Under the pieces are notes generated by a model. That model did not search any database. It saw nothing but the letters and a program-made list of their open reading frames with translations, and had not been told where the DNA came from. A stretch of DNA of 64,000 bases, from positions 3,701,501 to 3,765,500 of the forward strand of contig NZ_CP108581.1 in the NCBI RefSeq assembly GCF_036010665.1, read 5' to 3'. Source of the DNA: Microbispora sp. NBC_01189. Its GTDB lineage: Bacteria > Actinomycetota > Actinomycetes > Streptosporangiales > Streptosporangiaceae. The position numbers and the translations under genes are program-made. Positions 44,831 to 53,565 of this stretch are shown piece after piece (positions within the stretch are counted from its first letter, which is position 1; each line of letters starts with the position of its first letter).

Positions 44831-45688
44831 ATGATGGCGCGTATGGCTTCGCAGTCCAGGCATGTCAGCGAGTGGATCGACCGGCGGGCGGCCGACGTCT
44901 ACGAATACGCCTCTGACCCGGCGAACCTGCCGAAGTGGGCGCCGGGGCTCGGGAGCGCGGTGGAGGAGGTCGACGGACACTGGTTCGTCGAGACCCCCTC
45001 CGGCCGGGCCGGCTTCGCCTTCGTGGGACGCAACGAGTACGGCGTTCTCGACCACGAGGTCACGCTGCCCTCCGGCGAGGTCGTCCACAACCCGATGCGG
45101 GTCGTTCCGGACGGCGACGCCTGCGAGGTGGTGTTCACCCTGCGCCGCCTCGCGGACATGACCGACGAGGATTTCGCCCGCGACGCGAGCCTCGTACAGG
45201 CCGATCTCACCCGGTTGAAGCACCTGCTCGAAGGAAGCGAGCCATCGCCCGGCCGAGCGCCGGAATGGGCGGGATCGGTCAGAATCGGCGGCATGAACAC
45301 GAAGCCTGTCAACCTGACCGAGGCGCTGGCGTCGTTCGACGACGTCTACAGTCCGCGCATCGTGGCGCGGATGAACGACTACGACGTGAGAATCGCCCAC
45401 ACCCTGGGGGAACACGTCTGGCATGTCCATGAGGACACCGACGAGTTCTTTCTCGTCCTCGACGGCCGGTTCGACATCGCCATACGCGATGCCGCCGGTG
45501 TCGAAACGACGGTGGTGCTCCACAAGGGCGACACATTCGTCGTCCCCAAGGGCACCGAGCACAAGCCGTCGTCGCCCGGGGGGTCGATCCTGATGTTCGA
45601 GCCGTCGGGAACCCTGACGACCGGGGACCGCCACGAAGGAGAGGTCCCGGGCAACGTGGACAGCACCACAGGGCACGAACTCCCCTGA
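44831..45688 (+). CDS. SRPBCC-domain / cupin fusion protein
   Basis: 285 residues with two parts that are usually separate proteins. Residues 10-140 form a SRPBCC (polyketide-cyclase/dehydrase-like) domain (SEWIDRRAADVYEYASDPANLPKWAPG to LTRLKHLLEG). Residues 155-285 form a cupin (HTLGEHVWHVHEDTDEFFLVLDGRFDI, with the metal-binding HxH and E). A 15-residue join contains an internal ATG (45294, MNTKPVNLTEAL) which is the normal N-terminus of the stand-alone cupin. So either two genes merged by loss of a stop or the cupin is also made alone. Start could be ATG 44831, 44834 or 44843. Confidence 0.8.
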   Translation: MMARMASQSRHVSEWIDRRAADVYEYASDPANLPKWAPGLGSAVEEVDGHWFVETPSGRAGFAFVGRNEYGVLDHEVTLPSGEVVHNPMRVVPDGDACEVVFTLRRLADMTDEDFARDASLVQADLTRLKHLLEGSEPSPGRAPEWAGSVRIGGMNTKPVNLTEALASFDDVYSPRIVARMNDYDVRIAHTLGEHVWHVHEDTDEFFLVLDGRFDIAIRDAAGVETTVVLHKGDTFVVPKGTEHKPSSPGGSILMFEPSGTLTTGDRHEGEVPGNVDSTTGHELP

Positions 45689-45711
45689 TCCGCCCCGTAC
45701 GCCGTCCTCAC

Positions 45712-46101
45712 TCACGATGGACGAGCCGTCGGCGGTCCCGGAGTCGGAGTTCCCTCGCCGGAGGCCTTGTCCCTTCTGGGTCCGCGTATGACCAGCCAGA
45801 GGAGCCACGCCTGGAAGAGCCCGGCGGCGGTGAACGCGAGGAGGAAGATATCCGGGCCGAGTGGGTCCGGCAGCGAGGCGAGCGGCAGGAACATGAGGAG
45901 CACCGATATCGGCGACGTGACCGCGAAGAGAACGATCGCTTCCAGGCCCTGGCTGCCCGGCCTGCGTATCGAGATCTCGACGTAGACGGTCGCGGCGACG
46001 ACGATCAGCGCGTAGGGGCCGGTGATCCACGCGGCGAAGCCTCCGCGCTCATATCGGGAGACGTAGCGGGTCAGTGCTCGCAGCGGTCGCATGGTCACCA
46101 C
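45712..46101 (-). CDS. Small membrane protein (SCO4225-like)
   Basis: 129 residues with three hydrophobic segments (about 26-43, 53-75, 82-103) and a charged, Pro-rich C-terminus. Layout and content recall the actinobacterial SCO4225 membrane-protein family, of unknown function. This is a weak resemblance judged by eye. Start could be ATG 46101 or 46092. Confidence 0.6.
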   Translation of the reverse strand: MVTMRPLRALTRYVSRYERGGFAAWITGPYALIVVAATVYVEISIRRPGSQGLEAIVLFAVTSPISVLLMFLPLASLPDPLGPDIFLLAFTAAGLFQAWLLWLVIRGPRRDKASGEGTPTPGPPTARPS

Positions 46102-46377
46102 TTTGACCGACTGTCGGCGGCATGTCCTGAGCGTGAATACTCAAGTGCCGCTGAGTGCGGCGCGTACGTGCGACACGTCCGGCGCGGCACGGTGGCCGCG
46201 TGGTCATGGCCACCCATCATTTGGCCGATGTGGCTCGCGGCCTCGGCCAGTTCACGGCCGGGCACGCCGCCGCTCCGGACGCGAGGCGGCCATCGCGAGC
46301 GCGGGTCGGGTGTCCGGTGAGGCCGATCTGCGGGAACGGGTCGAAGATCTGCTGTCCGAGCGATTCAATCGGTCCGT
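46102..46377. other. Stretch without an intact gene
   Basis: Several short frames overlap here, none with good codon use or length. It probably contains the damaged 5' part of the toxin-like frame that follows. Confidence 0.4.
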
Positions 46378-46586
46378 ATGACCACAAGCACCTTGACCAG
46401 CGTGTGTGCTTCCTCCCTTCAGGTGGTGCTCCTGATGGAGACCTCTTGGTGGGCGCCACCCACGCCGGCCGGCGAGTCACTGTAGTCGTTCTCTACCCCG
46501 TCGCTCTGCAGCGTGATTGGGGCCTGTACGAGCTGGAGATGGCAAGACCGATCACCGCATACGACACACCGAGAAGGGGCTCATGA
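46378..46586 (+). pseudogene. BrnT/DUF4258-like toxin remnant
   Basis: Only the C-terminal half reads like a protein: DGDLLVGATHAGRRVTVVVLYP followed by WGLYELEMARPITAYDTPRRG, a pattern resembling the last strands of BrnT-like (RelE-fold) toxins. No intact N-terminus with a proper start is seen in this frame, so the gene looks broken. Its stop overlaps the ATG of the next small gene (ATGA), the usual coupling of a toxin-antitoxin pair. The call is tentative. Confidence 0.35.
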
Positions 46587-46699
46587 TGAGGCAGAACGAA
46601 CCCGGCGCTGCGGAAATCGCTGCGATGGATGAGGCAGAGCGTGCCGAGTGGTTCTACGACAACCGCGAGCAGGTAGCCGAAGAGTCCACTCCCGCGTGA
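46583..46699 (+). pseudogene. Truncated antitoxin-like small protein
   Basis: 38 residues (MMRQNEPGAAEIAAMDEAERAEWFYDNREQVAEESTPA), with GAAGGGG upstream. The sequence resembles the first third of actinobacterial antitoxins that continue with a ribbon-helix-helix DNA-binding part; that part is absent here. It is therefore probably a decayed antitoxin, coupled to the remnant upstream. Confidence 0.4.
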
Positions 46700-46733
46700 G
46701 TAGAGTGCGCCGCCTGGCTCTCGGTCGTGCAGG

Positions 46734-47990
46734 TCAGCCTGGTGTGCCGGAGGTGGCCGGGTGCTCGTGCTGTTCGTTGCGGATTAGTGTGCGGGTGCCG
46801 CGGTCGAGGAGGCTCGCGGTCACGGACAGGACGATGAGCGCGGCGCCCGCCGTCAACGTCACCTGGGGGTTGAAGGCCGAGGCGGCGAGGGCCGTGACGG
46901 CGAGCCCGGCCGGCCGCAGGATGAAGGACCCCGCGTAGTCGAACGACGAGACCCGTGACAGCGACGAGTTGGGGATGTGCTGCTGGAGCGCCGTCTCCCA
47001 CAGGGTGTTGGGGAAGGTGGTCGCGATCCCGGCCAGGAGCCCGCAGAGGATGAGCGGGACCGGTTCCGGCGCGACTCCGAGCACGACGATCAGCGGGGCC
47101 GCGGGCAGCATCATGAGCCGCCCGGTGAGCAGGAGGCGGCGCGGCCGGAACCGTACGGCGAGGGCGTTGCCCAGCACGTCGCCGATGCCGAGGCTCGCGG
47201 CGACCGCTCCCCAGAGCAGGCCGCCGTTGTCCGAGCCGGACAGCGACACCGGCCCCAGCACGTAGAGGGAGGAGTAGACGAAGTTGAAGATCATGAACAT
47301 GGCGATGCCCGTCCAGACCCAGGATCGCTTCGCGACCTCCTGCCATCCGCCGCGGAAGTCACGGAGGAAGCCGCCACCCTCGGCCGCGGGCCGGGCGGGG
47401 ACCGCCAGCCGGCGGAGGAACAGCAGGCTGCCCAGGAAGGTCAGCCCGTCGGCGACGAGCACCCAGCCGGCGCCGGCGAGGACCACCGCCAGTCCCGCGA
47501 TCATCGGCCCGACGCTAACCGAGATGTTGCGGGTGAGCGACAGCAGGGCGTTGGCCTCCTGCAGCAGCCGCGAGGGCACGGTCTCGGCGACCAGCCCGAC
47601 CGACGCGGGCATGAACAGGGCGCTCGCCGCGCCGGCGAGGCCGTGCAGCGCGATCATCGCCCACAGCGGCGGATGGCCCGTCAGCAGGAGCAGGCCGAAC
47701 GTGATCTGCGAGGCCGCGCTGACGGCGTCGGACAGCACCATCAGGCGCTTGCGCGGCAGGCGGTCGGCCCACACGCCGCCGCCCAGCATGAAGACGATCT
47801 GAGCCGCCGAGTACGCCGCCAGCACCAGGCCGAGAGCGGCCGCGGAGCCGGTGGCCTCGAGCACGCCGAACGACAGCGCGACGGGTGTCAGGGCGCTGCC
47901 CACCGAGGAGAGGGCGCTCGCGAGGAACTGGTTGCGGAACTGCGTGAATCCGGCCAGTTCCGCGAGGTTGCGCCAGTGGACGGCGGCCAT
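46734..47990 (-). CDS. MFS exporter of the hydrazine cluster
   Basis: 418 residues, about 12 transmembrane helices; the loop motif is GGGVWADRLPRKRLMVLSD after helix 2. It resembles MFS_3/enterobactin-exporter-type (EntS) drug and siderophore exporters. Its ATG overlaps the stop of the ATP-grasp gene by one base (TGATG), so it is the last coupled gene of the biosynthetic operon. It is probably the product efflux pump and self-protection. The C-terminus RNEQHEHPATSGTPG is hydrophilic. Confidence 0.88.
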   Translation of the reverse strand: MAAVHWRNLAELAGFTQFRNQFLASALSSVGSALTPVALSFGVLEATGSAAALGLVLAAYSAAQIVFMLGGGVWADRLPRKRLMVLSDAVSAASQITFGLLLLTGHPPLWAMIALHGLAGAASALFMPASVGLVAETVPSRLLQEANALLSLTRNISVSVGPMIAGLAVVLAGAGWVLVADGLTFLGSLLFLRRLAVPARPAAEGGGFLRDFRGGWQEVAKRSWVWTGIAMFMIFNFVYSSLYVLGPVSLSGSDNGGLLWGAVAASLGIGDVLGNALAVRFRPRRLLLTGRLMMLPAAPLIVVLGVAPEPVPLILCGLLAGIATTFPNTLWETALQQHIPNSSLSRVSSFDYAGSFILRPAGLAVTALAASAFNPQVTLTAGAALIVLSVTASLLDRGTRTLIRNEQHEHPATSGTPG

Positions 47991-49207
47991 CAGAGGCCGG
48001 TCGGCTCGAACTCGACGACGTACTCCCGCATGACCCTCCGGGCGGCGGCGCGGACGCCGCGCTCGTCCGGCCCGGTCAGCCTGAAGCGCCCGGGCACGTG
48101 GAAGTAGCCGCCGGTCCCGTCGAAGACGTCCCCCGGCTCCGGCAGCACCTCCGCGTACACCTGGGGGACGATGCCCGTCATCGCCGTACGGCGGACCACC
48201 CGGCCGGGGCGGAGGGCGGGTTCGGGCATCACCACCCACCCGGCCGGGGCGTCGCCGAAGCGGGCGCCCGCCGACCGCAGCGGGATGCCCAGGACCGTAC
48301 GGAAGCTCTCCGTCACCAGGTCGATGCCGTGGAGTTCCCGGTGGACATAGGGCACCTCGGCCCCGCCGGCGCGCATCCCCGCTTCGAGGAACACCAGACC
48401 GCCGTCGGGCCGGCGGATGATTTCGAGGTGGAAGCAGCCGGTCTCCAGGCCGAGAGCCGTGAGACACGCGACGGCGAACTCGCGAAGCTCGTCCCGCAGC
48501 GGGCCCGGGTCGAGCGTCGCCGAGCCGAGCGGCCTGCCCCGCAGGAAGTCCAAGGGCGTGTTGACGTAGCCGGAGACGCTCAGGAAGTGCGGCCGCCCTC
48601 CGGAGAGGACGCCGTCCGCGTGGTAGATCTCGGTGGAGACGAACTCCTCGCACTCGAACGCCGTGACGTCGAGACCGTCGAGTCCGGCCGCGAGTTCCTC
48701 CTCGTCGCGGATGATCCGCACCCCGACGGAGCCGGCCTCGGCCCGTGGTTTGAGGACGAGCGGGAAACCGATCCCGGCGGTGATCTCGGCGATCGTGGTG
48801 GAGGCGCCCAGCTCCATGAACCGGGGCACCGGCAGGCCGTGCTTGGCCAGCCGCTCCTTCATCACGATCTTGTCCTTGAACGCCCGCACCAGGTCGGCGC
48901 CCGGGCCCGGGGCGCCGAACTCCTCGCGCAGCAGCGCCGCCGTCAGCACGTCGAACTCGGAGAGCGCGACGACCCCGTCGAACCGTCCGTACCGCTCGGC
49001 GAGGTCTCGCGCGGCCGGCACCAACGTCGCGAGCCGCAGGTCGGGAAGGGAGCTGACCCGGCCCGGCTCGACCGGGCCCAGCGCCGTCGTCCGCATGGGC
49101 AGGGTCACGTACGACAGGTCGCACGGCTGATCCGCGCAGTAGCGGAAATACTCGGCGTCGCTGTCGTCGTAGCGGTTGACGACGAGGTAGTGCGGGCGGT
49201 CCGGCAT
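47990..49207 (-). CDS. ATP-grasp ligase (second)
   Basis: 405 residues from ATG 49207. The ATP-grasp fold shows in FKDKIVMKERLAKHGLPVPRFME (about 108-130), FPLVLKPRAEAGSVGVRIIRDEEEL with the nucleotide-binding Lys (about 146-170), and the Mg-binding GCFHLEIIRRPDGGLVFLEAGMRAGG (about 260-285). Enzymes of this group form amide bonds between a carboxylate, activated as an acyl-phosphate, and an amine. In this cluster it could attach a hydrazine-bearing acid or an amino acid. It lies 44 bp downstream of the MetRS-like gene and is coupled to the exporter. A TTG at 49234 is an alternative start. Confidence 0.88.
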   Translation of the reverse strand: MPDRPHYLVVNRYDDSDAEYFRYCADQPCDLSYVTLPMRTTALGPVEPGRVSSLPDLRLATLVPAARDLAERYGRFDGVVALSEFDVLTAALLREEFGAPGPGADLVRAFKDKIVMKERLAKHGLPVPRFMELGASTTIAEITAGIGFPLVLKPRAEAGSVGVRIIRDEEELAAGLDGLDVTAFECEEFVSTEIYHADGVLSGGRPHFLSVSGYVNTPLDFLRGRPLGSATLDPGPLRDELREFAVACLTALGLETGCFHLEIIRRPDGGLVFLEAGMRAGGAEVPYVHRELHGIDLVTESFRTVLGIPLRSAGARFGDAPAGWVVMPEPALRPGRVVRRTAMTGIVPQVYAEVLPEPGDVFDGTGGYFHVPGRFRLTGPDERGVRAAARRVMREYVVEFEPTGL

Positions 49208-49251
49208 CGTCGTTTCCGTCGGTAGGAGTGACAAAGGACAATTAGCGAGGG

Positions 49252-50892
49252 TCAGGCCAGGGCGTACCGCGAGGTGGCGGGCAGGACCGGCACGAGGTCA
49301 CCGATGCCTATCGTGCCGAACCCCAGCGGACGCGTGGCCTCGCGCGGTGGCGTCGGAGCCGGGAAGTCCGCCAGCCGGGGCTCTCCCACACCGCCAAGAT
49401 CTTCCCAGATGCGGCGGCTCAGCCGGGGCATGATCGGGAATCCGAGGACGCTCACGCCCTTCAGCCACCAATAGGCGCTCTCGTCGAGGTCCGGGACGCT
49501 CCGCCACCAGGCGTCGAAGGCCTCCAGCGCCCGGGAGGTCGCGACGACCGGGCCGTCCAGCGCCGACCGCTGCCGTTCCAGCAGCGTCTCCAGCCGCGTG
49601 AGCTGCCCGTCCGAGATCGCCTCCGGCACGGAAACCTCCGCGAGCCCGCGGCGGGCGCGTTCCAGCAGGGGCGTCAGACCGCCGGCCAGCCGCCGGTTGA
49701 CCACCTCGACGAACGACTCCGGCTCCATGCTCTCCGGGCGCTCCTCCAGCCGGGTCCCGGCGAGGAAGTACCGTACGGCGTCGACGTCGACGTCCGGGGC
49801 GCCGGCGATGTCGGCGGCCCCGATCACGTGGCCCCTGCTGGTGGAGAACTTCTCCCCTTCGAGCCCGTAGAACTCGTTGATCAGCGTCCGGTCGTAGGTC
49901 TTCATGCCCCCGTGGAGCAGCGACGTGCCGACGATGCAGACGAGGGTGGGGACGACGTTGTCGACGCCGAGGCTGGTGACCGTGACGACGTCCGAGCCCG
50001 GGTCAAACGCGTTGACGCCGGTGCCGCTCAGCGAGCCGTGGACGGCGCCGGCCAGCCGGGCGAACATGAAGATCCCGGCGTACGGGAAGAGCGTCCGCGG
50101 CACGCCCGGATCCGCTTCGTCCAGCGGGATCCCCCAGCGTTCCGGGGCGCTGACGCGGACCATCCCGCCCTCGCGGCTCAGGTAGCGCCTGACCGTCTCC
50201 CGGTAGCGCGCCGGGACCCCGATGTCCGCCATCCGCGCCCTCAGGTCGCGGGGGTCCGCCGGCCGCAGGAACAGCGAGGTGATCTCCCGCCACTGGAGCG
50301 GGCCCACTCCGTTCGTGCCCTCGGGGTCGCGCAGGTTCTCCGGGCGGAAGTGTCCTCCGCAGGCCTCGCAGAAGTAGCTGCCCGCGCCGGCGCCGCAGTC
50401 CGGGCACCGGCCGGCGAGCCAGGGGCCCACGGCGAACCGTCCCGCGGAGGGGCTGTAGGGGACCCGTTCGCGCAGCGTCGTCACCGCGCCCCGCTCCCGC
50501 AGCCGCCGGAGGCAGCCGGCCACCTCGTCCTCGAACGCCGTACGCCACGGCTCCTCGGCCGGGTTGACGAACGCGTCGAGGCCGATGTCCATCGCGGCCA
50601 GGTCCTCGGCGATGAGCGCGTGGTATTCGGCGGCGATCTCCCCTTCGGGGCGTCCGTCGACGGCCGACTTGAGCGTCATGTACGGCTCGTAGACGTCGAT
50701 CCCGGTGATCGTGAGGGGCAGGTCGCCCCTCATCCGGGCGAACCGGCTGAGCATGTCCGACCGCAGGTAGGGACCGGCGATGTGGCCCAGATGGAGCCGT
50801 CCGTTGGGGGTCGGCTCGGGCGGGACCAGCAGGTAGTGGCGCGGGGGGAGGGTGCCCGCGCCGCGGATGAGGCCCGTGGAGTGAGTGCTCAT
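49252..50892 (-). CDS. Methionyl-tRNA-synthetase-like hydrazine-forming enzyme
   Basis: 546 residues. The class I signature HIGH appears as HLGH in NGRLHLGHIAGPYLRSD (about residue 34), a zinc knuckle as CPDCGAGAGSYFCEACGG (about 165-183) and KMSKS as KFSTS in LEGEKFSTSRGHVIG (about 345). A helical C-terminal region resembles the MetRS anticodon-binding domain. In hydrazine pathways a MetRS-like module activates glycine or another amino acid and esterifies it to N6-hydroxylysine, and a cupin then rearranges the ester to an N-N bond. Here it is not fused to the cupin. Its ATG overlaps the stop of the FAD-oxidase gene (ATGA). A housekeeping MetRS role is unlikely in this setting. Confidence 0.88.
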   Translation of the reverse strand: MSTHSTGLIRGAGTLPPRHYLLVPPEPTPNGRLHLGHIAGPYLRSDMLSRFARMRGDLPLTITGIDVYEPYMTLKSAVDGRPEGEIAAEYHALIAEDLAAMDIGLDAFVNPAEEPWRTAFEDEVAGCLRRLRERGAVTTLRERVPYSPSAGRFAVGPWLAGRCPDCGAGAGSYFCEACGGHFRPENLRDPEGTNGVGPLQWREITSLFLRPADPRDLRARMADIGVPARYRETVRRYLSREGGMVRVSAPERWGIPLDEADPGVPRTLFPYAGIFMFARLAGAVHGSLSGTGVNAFDPGSDVVTVTSLGVDNVVPTLVCIVGTSLLHGGMKTYDRTLINEFYGLEGEKFSTSRGHVIGAADIAGAPDVDVDAVRYFLAGTRLEERPESMEPESFVEVVNRRLAGGLTPLLERARRGLAEVSVPEAISDGQLTRLETLLERQRSALDGPVVATSRALEAFDAWWRSVPDLDESAYWWLKGVSVLGFPIMPRLSRRIWEDLGGVGEPRLADFPAPTPPREATRPLGFGTIGIGDLVPVLPATSRYALA

Positions 50893-51986
50893 TGGCGACC
50901 ATTTCCAGATCGAGGGAGAAGGCTGAGAGCGCGTTCGGCGATCGCGGGCGCCAGGCGGAAGCCGGATCCGTTGCCGCCGACGGCGACCACGACGCCGGGG
51001 TGATCGGGCACCGGCTCGACCAGCGGCAGCCGGTCGGGGGTGTAGCCGTCGTAGCAGGCACGCCCGCCGGAGAGCGCCCCGGCCAGCGACGGAGCGTACC
51101 GGCGCAGGACGCGGAGCGCCTCGCTGTAGTCCCCGCCGCTCAGGGCGGCCGGCCGGAGGACCGGAGAGCCGCCCCACTCCTGGGAGGTGAAGCTGAAGAG
51201 CCAGCGGCCGCTCTCCGGCTGCGGCAGCAGGAACGCGTCGTCGTCCTCGAAGATCAGCACGGGCGCGTCGTCGGCGGGCCGGAGGTCCAGATGGAACGCG
51301 GCGACCTTCTTGATCCGCAGGCCGGCCGCCCGCATCCGCTCGCCGAACGGTCCGTGCAACGCCCACGGGCCGGTGGCGACGACCGCCGCACGGCACCGCG
51401 CGAGCGACCGTCCGCCCTCGCCGACCAGGAGGTATCCGTCCCCGTACGGCCGCAGGGAGGTGACCTCCTCGTCCTCCCAGACGGCGCAGCCGGAGCGGCC
51501 CCGCTGCTCGTCGAGGAGAGTGCGGGTCAGCCCGGCGACATCGGCGCGCCAGGATCCGTCGGAACGGAGCAGGATACGGTCGCCCGACGGGCGCAGCCCG
51601 GGGAAGACGCCGTCGAGGGCGTCCGGGCCGGCCTCCTCCAGGGCAGGACCGGCCATCGTCTCGCGGAGACGGCCGACGTTGTCGCGCGCCAGCAGCCAGA
51701 AGGTGTCGACGGGACGGACGGGCAGGCCGGGCCGCCCGGCCAGGAGCCGCCGGTAGAGGGCGGTGCTCCGGGCCGCCAGTTCCCGCTGCCGCGCGTCCCG
51801 CCCCGTCGGCACGTCGAGCCCCGCCGACAGACCCGTCGCGTTGAGCCCGTCCTGATCCAGGGGGAGCTGATCCACGGTGAGCAGGCGCAGGCCCGGTTCC
51901 CGCTCCAGGGCGAGATGGCCGGTCATCGCGCCGACGACCCCGGCTCCGACGACCGCGAGGTCGAACTCCCGGACGGCGCCGGTCAT
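50889..51986 (-). CDS. DAO-type FAD-dependent amine oxidase (Spb39-like role)
   Basis: 365 residues with the DAO/glycine-oxidase fold: dinucleotide site FDLAVVGAGVVGAMTGHLAL at the N-terminus, SWRADVAGLTRTLLDEQ in the substrate domain, AAVVATGPWA, and the C-terminal FAD contact DRLPLVEPVPDHPGVVVAVGGNGSGFRLAPAIAE. In the known hydrazine pathway a homologous flavoenzyme oxidises the lysine-glycine N-N adduct, releasing hydrazinoacetic acid. Overlaps at both ends (ATGA with the cupin, ATGA with the MetRS-like gene) support a single functional unit. Confidence 0.88.
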   Translation of the reverse strand: MTGAVREFDLAVVGAGVVGAMTGHLALEREPGLRLLTVDQLPLDQDGLNATGLSAGLDVPTGRDARQRELAARSTALYRRLLAGRPGLPVRPVDTFWLLARDNVGRLRETMAGPALEEAGPDALDGVFPGLRPSGDRILLRSDGSWRADVAGLTRTLLDEQRGRSGCAVWEDEEVTSLRPYGDGYLLVGEGGRSLARCRAAVVATGPWALHGPFGERMRAAGLRIKKVAAFHLDLRPADDAPVLIFEDDDAFLLPQPESGRWLFSFTSQEWGGSPVLRPAALSGGDYSEALRVLRRYAPSLAGALSGGRACYDGYTPDRLPLVEPVPDHPGVVVAVGGNGSGFRLAPAIAERALSLLPRSGNGRQ

Positions 51987-52318
51987 CCGGTCGTGCCCCA
52001 CCAGATCGACAGCACGGAGAGCGGGACGCCGCGGTCCGCCATCGCGACATGTTCGGCGAAGGGCGCGAAACCCAGCAGATCGCCCTTGCCGACCTCGTAC
52101 GGCCGGCCCTTGTAGCGCACGGTTCCGGTGCCGTCGAGGACCAGCCAGATCTCCTTCACGGCGTGGCTGTCGGGCGGCGTCGCGCCGCCGGGGGCCACCG
52201 TGAAGCGCGCCATGGAGAAGGGCCGGTCGCCGTCGAACGGCCCGAGGAGCGCGGCCCATTCGTCCAGCTCCTCGAACTCGCGCGGCAGCGCCTCGAAGCC
52301 GAGCCGGGGGAGGCTCAT
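51983..52318 (-). CDS. Stand-alone cupin, presumed N-N bond-forming partner
   Basis: 111 residues, one cupin barrel. The first metal motif is PDSHAVKEIWLVLDGTGTVRYKGR (His, Glu), the second is AEHVAMADRG with His. The prototype hydrazine synthase has a cupin domain fused to a MetRS-like domain; the cupin uses zinc to turn the O-aminoacyl ester of N-hydroxylysine into an N-N bond. Here the cupin is its own gene, coupled by 4-bp overlaps (ATGA) to the N-hydroxylase before it and the FAD oxidase after it. Confidence 0.82.
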   Translation of the reverse strand: MSLPRLGFEALPREFEELDEWAALLGPFDGDRPFSMARFTVAPGGATPPDSHAVKEIWLVLDGTGTVRYKGRPYEVGKGDLLGFAPFAEHVAMADRGVPLSVLSIWWGTTG

Positions 52319-53565
52319 GTGTTGTACCTCCGGTAACCGAGAATCGCGTTGAGGATGACCGCGCTGCGCCACGCCAGCAGGCTGAGGTTGGGGTCGGCGA
52401 TTCCCCAGGCGTGCCGGGCGCCGTTCTGCAGGAAGACGCGGCCGGAGGTCCGGAGGTCCAGCGACAGCGCGTAGTCGTCGCCGACCACGAGCCCGTCGGG
52501 AGTTCTGGCCAGGTGGGGAGCGAGCTCGCCCATGCAGTCCGGAAGGCGGTATTCGTACCCGGTCGCGAGGACGACGACGTCGGAGCGGACGACCGAGGCG
52601 TGCGGGCCCTTCACCTCCAGCTCCCAGCCGCCGGAGAGCGGGGCGCAGCCGGTGACCTCCGACCGGGGCATCAGACGGAGCCAGTCCTTGCGGCCCAGCA
52701 GGCACTCGTGCCGGTAGCGCTCGCGGTAGACGTCCTGGAGCGTCGCGAGGTCGATCCCGTCGCTCGCGTACTTCTGCTCGGCCAGCAGCTCCCGCTTGTC
52801 GGGCCGCGGCAGCCCGTGGAACTCCCGCGCGTACGCCGGGAAGAAATACTCGTTGGTGAAGGGGGAGTCGTCCATCGGGAGGAAGCCGGGCCTGCGGGTG
52901 ATCCAGGTGATGCCGCGCGGCGGCTCGTCGAGACGCATGAGGTGGCGGACGATCTCCGCCCCCGACTGCCCGCCGCCGATCACCGCGACGGCGCGGCCGG
53001 GCAGTTCCCGGGGCCGCGACAGGAACTCCTCGGCGTGGAACACGTCGGCGCCCAGGTGGGGGCGGAGGAAGCCGGGGACGAACGGCGTCTGGCCGGTCCC
53101 GAGCACGATGTTCCGCGCCACGACCTCGCCGCGCCCCGTGTCGAGGACGAAGTGCCCGTCGGAGGAGCGCCCGTCGGAGGAGCGCCCGGCACGGACGCGG
53201 ACGCCGCGCACCTCCGCGCCGAACTCGATGGACGGGATGCTCCGGGAGGCCCACTGGAGATACTGGTCGAACTCGGCGCGCAGGACGGCCGGGAACTTCG
53301 CGGTGAGGAACTGGTACAACCTGCCCTCGCTGGCGAGGAAGGCGAGGAACGAGTAACGGCTGGTCGGGTCGACCAGCGTGACCAGGTCCTTGAACGGCGA
53401 GACCTGCAGGGTCGCCTCGGGCAGCAGCAGGCCCGGGTGCCAGGAGAAGCCGGGGCGCGCCTCCAGGTGCACGCTCCGCAGGTTCTCGACGTCGGCGCCG
53501 AGGGCCGCCAGGCTCAGATTGGCCGGGCCGACGCCCACCGCCGCGTAGTCCAGGACGTCGCTCAC
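52315..53565 (-). CDS. Lysine/ornithine N-monooxygenase (SidA/IucD family)
   Basis: 416 residues from GTG 53565. FAD motif YAAVGVGPANLSLAALG, substrate region WHPGLLLPEATLQVSPFKDLVTLVDPTS, NADPH motif AVIGGGQSGAEIVRHL (about 193-208), and late motif ATGYEYRLPDCM. The enzyme hydroxylates the terminal amine of lysine or ornithine with NADPH and oxygen. Beside the cupin and MetRS-like genes, lysine is expected, giving N6-hydroxylysine as the N donor, rather than a siderophore hydroxamate: no NIS or NRPS siderophore genes are near. A 15-bp duplication gives GRSSDGRSSDGH near residue 133. It overlaps the ATP-grasp gene by GTGA. Confidence 0.9.
   Translation of the reverse strand: MSDVLDYAAVGVGPANLSLAALGADVENLRSVHLEARPGFSWHPGLLLPEATLQVSPFKDLVTLVDPTSRYSFLAFLASEGRLYQFLTAKFPAVLRAEFDQYLQWASRSIPSIEFGAEVRGVRVRAGRSSDGRSSDGHFVLDTGRGEVVARNIVLGTGQTPFVPGFLRPHLGADVFHAEEFLSRPRELPGRAVAVIGGGQSGAEIVRHLMRLDEPPRGITWITRRPGFLPMDDSPFTNEYFFPAYAREFHGLPRPDKRELLAEQKYASDGIDLATLQDVYRERYRHECLLGRKDWLRLMPRSEVTGCAPLSGGWELEVKGPHASVVRSDVVVLATGYEYRLPDCMGELAPHLARTPDGLVVGDDYALSLDLRTSGRVFLQNGARHAWGIADPNLSLLAWRSAVILNAILGYRRYNT

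Noticed and set aside
46734-49241. ATP-grasp/MFS fusion protein
   Set aside because: The residues before the MFS domain are a shadow of the ATP-grasp frame; the MFS gene starts at a TGATG junction.
49252-52050. Single 932-codon frame joining the MetRS-like protein to upstream residues
   Set aside because: The upstream part is an out-of-frame shadow of the FAD-oxidase gene; the MetRS-like gene has its own ATG overlapping the oxidase stop.
52315-53565. Hydroxamate siderophore locus suggested by the N-hydroxylase
   Set aside because: No NIS synthetase, NRPS, acyltransferase or ferric-siderophore uptake genes are nearby; the cupin, MetRS-like and DAO partners fit hydrazine chemistry better.
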